Positions 6,234 to 11,021 of a stretch of DNA of 11,021 nucleotides are shown piece by piece (the first letter of the stretch is position 1; every line of letters starts with the position of its first letter). Location: assembly GCA_002393865.1 (NCBI GenBank), contig DGUD01000054.1, positions 1-11,021 on the forward strand, in the 5' to 3' direction. Under the pieces are notes generated by a model that ran no database searches, was not told the origin of the DNA, and was given only the letters and a program-made list of their open reading frames with translations. The DNA comes from Treponema sp. UBA4319. Lineage in GTDB: Bacteria > Spirochaetota > Spirochaetia > Treponematales > Treponemataceae. Made by a program: the position numbers and the translations under genes.

Positions 6234-9200
6234 TTAGCCTTGGGACAGCTTCGTCTCCGGGGAATCATCGGGTGCGCGCCTGCCGACGGTGTACGTTGTC
6301 CTGCAGATGCTGCGGTAGCTGCACGAGACGCATTGCAGATAGGGCTTTACGTCCACAAAAGCCGAGGCGCTGCCGGGTGTCAGGGCATCTGCTTCCCCGG
6401 CCGCAAGGTGCCCCGCAAAGTCTGCCGCATAGGATTCCAGCGCCTTGCCTGCAGCAGCCTTGAACTGCGTGGCATCCTTGGGGGTATCGCTTTCTGAGTC
6501 GCTGTTCTTTGCGGCGCCGCGGTACGCATCGATGACCAGCGTCCGCTTTCCGTCTTTTATGGCATAGAAATACGCCGCCTCAATCAGGCCTGCTTCCTGC
6601 GCGCAGAGATTCGATTCCACGAGCGTGGCGTATACGGGTATCTGGAAGTCGGCGAGCATTCCCTCGCTGTCAGTCCAGCTGGCTGTAGCGGCCGGCATGG
6701 AGGCTGCCGTGTTCTTGAAATCGATGAGCGCGTAACGGACAGGATGCCCCGGCTCGTACAGCAGGCAGTCAAGCTTGCCGATATAGCGGACGCCGGGCGT
6801 CTGCGACGGGGCAGAGAGGCAGCGCTCCGCTCCCTGCACGGAAAAGCCGCCGAATCCCGCGATGCCCGTGTGCGAGTTGAGCTCGTCGGGGGAGGGTTTT
6901 TCCGGTGCCCGGCAGAACAGATGCAGAAAATCCATGATTGTCTGGGCGATGAGCGCAGTCTGGCTGCGGAGCATGGTCTGCGCCAGGTAGCTCTGCGCGA
7001 GCTCGCGGGATGCGTCGTGCACCGCCTGCTGCGTAAAGGCCGCAATCTCTTCTCTGAGCTGCGCCTCCGTGCTGTCGGGGAAGCGGCCGCTTTGTTTGTC
7101 CGTTACGGGGAGCGGCTCGCCGGAGCGCATGCGTGCGTTCAGAAAAAGCTCCAGGACACGGTGATGGATGGTGCCCATGTCGTAGCGCTGCATGAGCGAT
7201 GTGTCCAGCGTGTCCTCGCGGATGCGCAGCACCTGAGCGAAGAGCCACAGGCGCGGGCACGTGTAGAACATCCGTATGTCCGTCTGGGAAAGCTTCCACG
7301 CTTCGGCGTGCTCCTCCGTGAGCCCGTAGACGGGGCTGTTGTGCGCGCGCTTGAGCAGGAATGCAGCCCGGCGCATAAGGTAGTCCGTGCTCTCCCGCTT
7401 TTGCCCGCTGCCGCAGGGGGCTGTCTTTTGCGCCCATGCGCGGAATGCCTGCTGCATTGCGGGCGTAAAACGGCGGCCGCTGCCAGCCCGCAGCGCGAGC
7501 ATGTCCGCAGCTTCGTTCCTGATAAAGTCGCGCTCGTCCAGCTCTGCGTAGCCGCCTTCCCTGATTGTGAGTGCGGTATGCGCGATGGCGAAACCCTGGA
7601 AGGATTCCTCCGCGAAAGAGAACGGCACCTCGCCCGGCGGCGCGTCCTTTGCATACATCGCGATGAAGGCTGTTGACACGTTGCTGTCCAGCATGTCAGT
7701 GCCGCTCCCGTCCGCAAGGAGCCGCCGCCGTTTCTGCGTGTTCAGGAAGGAGAGCCGTTTGTATTCGATATTCAGGTTTCGCTGGGATGCATCGATGACG
7801 AAATGGTACGGGAACTTTGCCGCCGCCGCCAGTTTGTACGGGAACACGGATATGCCGTTGACGGCTTCCTGCTGCTTGTAGATTTTGGATTCCAGCTCCG
7901 AGAGGAAAAAGCTGAACCGGGGACCCGATGCAAGGCCGAGCGGCTGTATGTATGTCTCTTCAATCTCGATGAAATCATCCAGTTCCGCTATGCAGCGTCC
8001 GAGTATCCTGTCGGCTTCCTCCGAGAATGCCTCCGTGTCCAGATAGCGGTTCCTGAATATCATCCATGCCGTCCGTATGCCCGCAAAGGACTGTGCGCCG
8101 CAAATTTCGGACAGGTCGTTCTTGAGCGTGCGGTAGAACGCGAGCAGGTCGCCGTCCGCTGCCGTAAGGCTTTCTTCCCATGTGTCCACCAGCCTGCCGC
8201 CTTCCCGGTACGAGCACAGGCAGCGGTATTCGTTCCCCCTGCGGACGAGCGCCTCTTTCTTGTCCGTGTACGCCGCCTTCCACGGAACGTACTCGTTCTG
8301 CAGCAGCGCGCGGACGCTGTCGTAGGAAAAATCTGCGGCGACGCAGGCGCTTATCTGGCTGAAAACCGACCCTGCGGAATTCTGGGTGAGCGGCGCGCCT
8401 GCGCGGAGATTGCACGGCACGCAGTACGCTTTGCATTCCCGCCGGATGTACGGGGCGTAGGTCGCTATGTCGGGTACGCTGAGCGCGATATCCGTCCACG
8501 GAACGCCCTGCTCCTCGTGCAGCGCGCGCAGGTGCAGCAGGAGCCGCCGCAGCTCCTTGCGGGAATCTTGGAATTTGTATACTGGCGGCTTGGGGAGACC
8601 CGCTTCCGGCAGCCGGATAAGCGTAAGCTGCGGGATACCCGCAAAGACTGCCTCGTAGTCGGCAAAATCCTCCAGCAGCTCAGGATAAAAGATAACGATG
8701 TCCTGATTGCTGTTGCCGCTGAAGCGTGGCCGCTCCCACGATGGCTCAAAAAAGGCATGCGCGTCAAGGAAGCTCCGGTAGGCGCGGTAGAGCCGCAGGT
8801 AATCGCCGTCCTCCTCGTCGGCGGGAATGGCGTCTGCGGCCTCCGCGGCGGCGTATTTTTCATGCCACAGGGCAAGCGAGGGCAGGATTTTGGCGAGCCA
8901 GTCCGTAAATGCGTACGAGATCGGGGAATCCGCTTTGTCCCAGGGGATTATCTTTGCGAATATCCGCTCCTGCGTGTTGTTCCGGTGGATGAGATCCCTG
9001 ACGAAGAGCTTGCGCAGCAGGGAGGGAATCGCAGTCTTGTCCTTCAGCTGCGTGTCAAGGAAGCTTCCTTTAAAACGATCCCACGCGGTAAAGCATTCGA
9101 GCGCGACGGCCTGCACGCCCGACTCTTCGGGGTGCCGGACAAGCCATTCCACCCAGGAATCGAGCGCCACGTTTGAGGGGAACACAAAGAGGGGGGCGCT

Positions 9201-9269
9201 CCCCTTTTGTAACAGGTGCTCTTTCAGGATAAGCTTCATTTCTGACGGTGCGCGCCGCTCAAGCTGCAT
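6234..9269 (-). CDS. addB: AddB-type subunit: PD-(D/E)XK nuclease with Fe-S cluster, no Walker A
   Basis: This 1011-residue protein is the partner of AddA, upstream of it in the same operon as is usual for addB-addA. Its C-terminal Cas4/RecB-like nuclease is intact: His702/703 in GTIHHRVLE, Asp834 in GKLDCLL, Asp850 and Lys852 in ALIDFKN. Four cysteines match the AddB iron-sulfur staple: Cys671 (FYTCPRLW) and C980-x2-C983-x5-C989. The N-terminal part (residues 1-600) is a diverged helicase-like region. The phosphate-binding loop seen near the start of Bacillus AddB is absent; KGSAPLFVFPSNVALDSW occupies its place. In that respect it resembles RexB of lactic acid bacteria. It is also shorter than the usual 1100-1170 residues. 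The start at 9269 is fixed by AAGGAGGAG just upstream. The reading frame stays open to 9407, but the promoter lies inside that stretch. Confidence 0.85.
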   Translation of the reverse strand: MQLERRAPSEMKLILKEHLLQKGSAPLFVFPSNVALDSWVEWLVRHPEESGVQAVALECFTAWDRFKGSFLDTQLKDKTAIPSLLRKLFVRDLIHRNNTQERIFAKIIPWDKADSPISYAFTDWLAKILPSLALWHEKYAAAEAADAIPADEEDGDYLRLYRAYRSFLDAHAFFEPSWERPRFSGNSNQDIVIFYPELLEDFADYEAVFAGIPQLTLIRLPEAGLPKPPVYKFQDSRKELRRLLLHLRALHEEQGVPWTDIALSVPDIATYAPYIRRECKAYCVPCNLRAGAPLTQNSAGSVFSQISACVAADFSYDSVRALLQNEYVPWKAAYTDKKEALVRRGNEYRCLCSYREGGRLVDTWEESLTAADGDLLAFYRTLKNDLSEICGAQSFAGIRTAWMIFRNRYLDTEAFSEEADRILGRCIAELDDFIEIEETYIQPLGLASGPRFSFFLSELESKIYKQQEAVNGISVFPYKLAAAAKFPYHFVIDASQRNLNIEYKRLSFLNTQKRRRLLADGSGTDMLDSNVSTAFIAMYAKDAPPGEVPFSFAEESFQGFAIAHTALTIREGGYAELDERDFIRNEAADMLALRAGSGRRFTPAMQQAFRAWAQKTAPCGSGQKRESTDYLMRRAAFLLKRAHNSPVYGLTEEHAEAWKLSQTDIRMFYTCPRLWLFAQVLRIREDTLDTSLMQRYDMGTIHHRVLELFLNARMRSGEPLPVTDKQSGRFPDSTEAQLREEIAAFTQQAVHDASRELAQSYLAQTMLRSQTALIAQTIMDFLHLFCRAPEKPSPDELNSHTGIAGFGGFSVQGAERCLSAPSQTPGVRYIGKLDCLLYEPGHPVRYALIDFKNTAASMPAATASWTDSEGMLADFQIPVYATLVESNLCAQEAGLIEAAYFYAIKDGKRTLVIDAYRGAAKNSDSESDTPKDATQFKAAAGKALESYAADFAGHLAAGEADALTPGSASAFVDVKPYLQCVSCSYRSICRTTYTVGRRAPDDSPETKLSQG

Positions 9270-9272
9270 GGT

Positions 9273-9281
9273 CTCCTCCTT
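9273..9281 (-). promoter_or_regulatory. Ribosome binding site that fixes the addB start
   Basis: AAGGAGGAG on the minus strand is a near-perfect Shine-Dalgarno site, with the AGGAGG core (9275-9280) 5 nt before ATG 9269. It decides the start against the upstream in-frame ATG at 9407. Confidence 0.8.
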
Positions 9282-9323
9282 GCGCCGGCTCCGCTGCCGC
9301 CGCTGTGCGTTTCCGGCAGGACT

Positions 9324-9352
9324 AGTATAGCACAGGGCTGTGGCTTTTCCAA
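9324..9352 (-). promoter_or_regulatory. Promoter of the addB-addA operon
   Basis: On the minus strand the -35 TTGGAA (9347-9352) and -10 TATACT (9324-9329) are spaced by 17 bp. A TG one base upstream of the -10 makes it extended (TGCTATACT). The predicted start of transcription is near 9317, giving a 5' leader of about 48 nt. Confidence 0.7.
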
Positions 9353-9385
9353 TGGGGCTGCCGCAATAAAGCCTGTCCGGCTTTC

Positions 9386-9421
9386 CGTCACGGAAATCAC
9401 TTTTCATGCATTATTGTGACG
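9386..9421. repeat. Inverted repeat with dispersed-motif end (copy 2)
   Basis: CGTCAC (9386-9391) and GTGACG (9416-9421) are a perfect 6-bp inverted repeat around 24 nt. Bases 9386-9399 are the reverse complement of TGATTTCCGTGACG found at 93-106. The adjoining bases 9392-9406 match the motif ACAAAAnTGATTTCC at 13 of 15 positions on the minus strand. The segment lies about 35 bp upstream of the addBA -35 box, so it could be either a repeat remnant or a regulator site. Confidence 0.4.
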
Positions 9422-9449
9422 GGTACGGAAAAAATGGCGCTGAAACAAG

Positions 9450-9467
9450 TTTTTTTCATGTTTTTTT
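9450..9467. other. Two phased T7 tracts
   Basis: T7 runs at 9450-9456 and 9461-9467 start 11 bp apart, about one helical turn. Such phasing usually bends DNA. They sit at the edge of the repeat-rich intergenic region, about 14-17 bp before the large palindromic element. No convincing promoter is positioned to use them. Confidence 0.35.
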
Positions 9468-9483
9468 CTATGCTAAGCAAAGC

Positions 9484-9631
9484 GGAAATCAGTTTTGTGT
9501 GGAGCGGGAAGGAAACTCCTGCTGAAAACCCGCACTGGCGCGGTACGGGCTAAGCGGCTTTGACACCTGTTCCGCGCCACGGCGGGTTTCTCAGCGGCTT
9601 TGACTGAGAGCGGAAAACAAAATTGATTTCC
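9484..9631. repeat. 148-bp palindromic element with terminal inverted repeats
   Basis: The two 60-bp arms (9484-9543 and 9572-9631) are inverted copies around a 28-bp centre. The outer 15 bp match at 14 of 15 (GGAAATCAGTTTTGT against ACAAAATTGATTTCC). The middle 21-22 bp have diverged. The inner part pairs over 21 bp: GCTGA/TCAGC, AAACCCGC/GCGGGTTT and TGGCGCGG/CCGCGCCA, with one bulge and a 2-by-2 mismatch. AGCGGCTTTGAC occurs twice 40 bp apart (9553-9564, 9593-9604). TCTCAG (9589-9594) and CTGAGA (9604-9609) give an alternative hairpin. It contains no credible gene. This architecture resembles a MITE or REPIN-like element; a structured non-coding RNA is the alternative. Confidence 0.6.
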
Positions 9632-9643
9632 TTGGCTTTCCGT

Positions 9644-9692
9644 GGGCAGCAGGGCGCAAAATGCGCTCCCGGTGGGGAACAAAGCGCTGCCC
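9644..9692. repeat. Nested inverted repeats
   Basis: GGGCAGC (9644-9650) pairs with GCTGCCC (9686-9692). Inside lies a second hairpin, GCGCA (9654-9658) with TGCGC (9662-9666) around an AAA loop, extendable by G-T and G-C pairs. AAAATGCGCTCCC (9658-9670) is the inverted counterpart of 21-33. The remaining stretch from 9693 to 9818 shows only short hairpins, such as GCCAG/CTGGC near 9771-9786, and no gene that I can support. Confidence 0.4.
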
Positions 9693-9818
9693 CTTGCGGC
9701 ATAGCGGTGCCTCTGCTTGCAGTCGGCAGTGGAATCGGGTGGAAACAAGGCTCCTCGCCCGGCCAGATCAGGCTGGCAGACCGCTGCCGCCTGCAGGGAT
9801 CTGACGCGCACAAGTCCA

Positions 9819-9847
9819 TTGAAACAAGTACCGATTTCCGCTATACT
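9819..9847 (+). promoter_or_regulatory. guaB promoter
   Basis: TTGAAA (9819-9824) and TATACT (9842-9847) are spaced by exactly 17 bp, the best sigma-70-type match in the window. The predicted start of transcription is near 9854, about 204 nt before the guaB ATG. Confidence 0.75.
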
Positions 9848-9853
9848 GGAGGG

Positions 9854-10057
9854 ACTCCGGAGGCGCAGGCTGCCGCCTGTGGCACTTGCCCGCGTTTCCC
9901 GGCTCTGTATATCTCTGTGAAATACAGAAAAATAGCGAGCAGGTTCCGCAAGGCAGTTGCTTTTGGGGACTTGCTCCCGTGGACATCGAAGCTGGCATTG
10001 GATAGGCGTGTGCGCGTATTCAATGAATCCCCAAAATTCATACCAACGAGGACGACT
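9854..10057 (+). promoter_or_regulatory. Long structured 5' leader of guaB
   Basis: This leader of about 204 nt has several local hairpins: CAGGC/GCCTG (9866-9879), CTGTAT/ATACAG (9905-9927), an 11-bp stem with two wobbles between 9937-9947 and 9966-9976, and TGAAT/ATTCA (10024-10040). TTTTGGGGA (9961-9969) is the exact complement of TCCCCAAAA (10028-10036). That 9-bp long-range pairing would exclude both the 9937-9976 stem and the 10024-10040 hairpin, so two alternative folds are possible just upstream of the GAGGA ribosome binding site (10048-10052). The conserved core of the purine riboswitch is not recognisable. A cis-regulatory RNA responding to purine status is plausible but unproven. 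Confidence 0.45.
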
Positions 10058-11021
10058 ATGGCATACTTTTACGACGAACCCTCCCATACTTTTGGTGAGT
10101 ATCTGCTGATTCCGGGATACACATCGGCAGACTGCATTCCGGCAAATGTCTCGTTGAGGACGCCGCTTGTCCGCTATAACAAGAAGGCCGGAGAGGATTC
10201 CTCCCTGTACATGAACATTCCTATGGTCAGCGCCGTCATGCAGTCCGTCTCCGACGACAAAATGGCGATTGCCCTGGCAAAGGAAGGCGGCATCAGCTTT
10301 ATTTACGGCTCCCAGACCATTGAGGATCAGGCCGCTATGGTAGCCCGCGTCAAAGCCTACAAGGCCGGATTCGTCACATCTGACTCCAACATCCGCCCCG
10401 GACAGACGCTTGCCGATGTCGTGGCGCTCATCGCAAAGACAGGGCACAGCACCATCGCCGTGACTGACGACGGCTCTTCGCACGGCAAGCTTGAGGGAAT
10501 CATCACGGAGCGGGATTTCCGTGTTGACCACGTGCCGCTGGACGCAAAGGTGAGCGAGTACATGACGCCGTTCAAGGATTTGATTACCGGACAGGACGGC
10601 ATAAGCCTGAGCGACGCGAACGACCTCATCTGGAAGTACAAGGTGAACCAGCTTCCCGTCATCGACAAGGACGGGCACCTCGTCTCCCTCGTGTTCCGCA
10701 AGGACTTTGATTCCGCCGCCGTGCACCCCAACGAGCTGCACGACTCAAAGCACCGCTACATCGTCGGTGCGGGAATCAACACGCGCGACTACATGGAGCG
10801 TGTCCCCGCGCTGCTTAAGGCGGGCGTCGATGTGCTCTGCCTTGATTCCTCCGAAGGCTATTCCGAGTGGCAGGCCCGCGCCCTGCACGATATCCACGAC
10901 ACATTCGGCAAGGACGTAAAGGTCGGAGCCGGAAACGTCGTCGACCGCGACGGCTTTATGTTCCTTGCGGAGAACGGCGCCGACTTCGTGAAGGTTGGTA
11001 TCGGCGGCGGCTCCATCTGCA
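10058..11021 (+). CDS. guaB: IMP dehydrogenase, 3' end cut by the window
   Basis: The first 321 codons are present. IMP dehydrogenase oxidises IMP to XMP with NAD+, the committed step to GMP. The N-terminal barrel part is seen in [21 protein letters not shown] (first 15 or so residues of this near 58-78). Two CBS domains span about residues 108-228. The barrel resumes at [15 protein letters not shown] with the NAD-contact Asp263 in [10 protein letters not shown], then [11 protein letters not shown], then [11 protein letters not shown]. The catalytic cysteine, Cys321, is the last complete codon in the window. The protein differs from classical GuaB: GGGSIC replaces GPGSIC, and SVSDD replaces the usual TVTEA-like stretch. 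It therefore belongs to a distinct subfamily of about 500 residues. GAGGA lies 5 nt before the ATG. Codons are strongly C-ended, consistent with high expression. Confidence 0.93.
   Translation, partial: MAYFYDEPSHTFGEYLLIPGYTSADCIPANVSLRTPLVRYNKKAGEDSSLYMNIPMVSAVMQSVSDDKMAIALAKEGGISFIYGSQTIEDQAAMVARVKAYKAGFVTSDSNIRPGQTLADVVALIAKTGHSTIAVTDDGSSHGKLEGIITERDFRVDHVPLDAKVSEYMTPFKDLITGQDGISLSDANDLIWKYKVNQLPVIDKDGHLVSLVFRKDFDSAAVHPNELHDSKHRYIVGAGINTRDYMERVPALLKAGVDVLCLDSSEGYSEWQARALHDIHDTFGKDVKVGAGNVVDRDGFMFLAENGADFVKVGIGGGSIC

Noticed and set aside
7803..9176. Open frame of 457 codons on the plus strand
   Set aside because: It is the antisense shadow of addB, which carries the conserved nuclease and cysteine motifs.
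9270..9407. 46-codon N-terminal extension of addB from an ATG at 9407
   Set aside because: The extension covers the predicted promoter and the Shine-Dalgarno site of ATG 9269, and it does not look like a protein domain.
9717..9920. Small plus-strand frame of 67 codons spanning the guaB promoter
   Set aside because: It has no ribosome binding site and no recognisable protein features, and it crosses a strong -35/-10 pair.
9854..10057. Known purine riboswitch in the guaB leader
   Set aside because: I looked for the conserved three-way junction core of the guanine/adenine class and did not find it. The leader is reported only as a structured candidate.
10023..10109. Possible upstream ORF overlapping the guaB start out of frame
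   Set aside because: The ATG lies in the TGAAT/ATTCA hairpin and no Shine-Dalgarno sequence precedes it, so translation is unlikely.
9473..10741. Open frame of 422 codons on the minus strand
   Set aside because: It runs antisense to guaB and through the repeat-rich intergenic DNA. It shows no domain, and its 3' part is just the translation of the palindromic element.
1..11021. CRISPR arrays, tRNA or rRNA genes, integrases, transposases
   Set aside because: No regularly spaced repeats, no tRNA or rRNA sequence signatures and no recombinase motifs were seen in any frame.

Overview
The window is an 11 kb chromosomal segment of a bacterium with fairly high GC content (estimated by eye in the mid to upper 50s percent, not computed). 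The taxon cannot be fixed from this sequence alone. My leading guess is a Treponema-like spirochaete, with a Bacillota (clostridial) species second. The guess rests on the unusual IMP dehydrogenase subfamily, an AddB-type nuclease without an N-terminal Walker A motif, and the SPL-family radical SAM protein. There is no sign of phage, plasmid, CRISPR, tRNA or rRNA genes.

Layout, left to right. (1) Bases 1-222: a palindromic intergenic repeat and an extended -10 promoter with an inverted repeat over the predicted transcription start. They lead into a small XRE-type regulator with a C-terminal zinc ribbon (223-672, +). (2) A second good promoter (743-772) drives a two-gene operon: a membrane-anchored C39-like cysteine protease protein (804-1517, +) and an SPL-family radical SAM protein (1542-2417, +). 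The radical SAM protein ends in a textbook sliding-clamp-binding pentapeptide. (3) Convergent to these, and overlapping by 9 bp, is an addB-addA operon on the minus strand (addA 2409-6188, addB 6234-9269). It encodes an AddAB/RexAB-type helicase-nuclease for double-strand break processing, with its own promoter at 9324-9352. (4) Bases 9353-9818 hold no credible gene. They are packed with inverted repeats, including a 148-bp element with 60-bp imperfect arms. (5) A strong promoter (9819-9847) and a roughly 200-nt structured leader precede guaB (10058 onward, +), which the window cuts just after its catalytic cysteine codon.

How the parts fit: the addBA operon, and possibly the clamp-motif radical SAM protein, belong to DNA maintenance. 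guaB makes XMP for guanine nucleotide synthesis. The XRE regulator probably controls itself and unknown targets.

No complete new defence or biosynthetic system is visible. The most interesting items are the dispersed palindromic repeat family in the intergenic regions, the guaB leader with mutually exclusive pairings, and the C-terminal clamp motif on the radical SAM protein.
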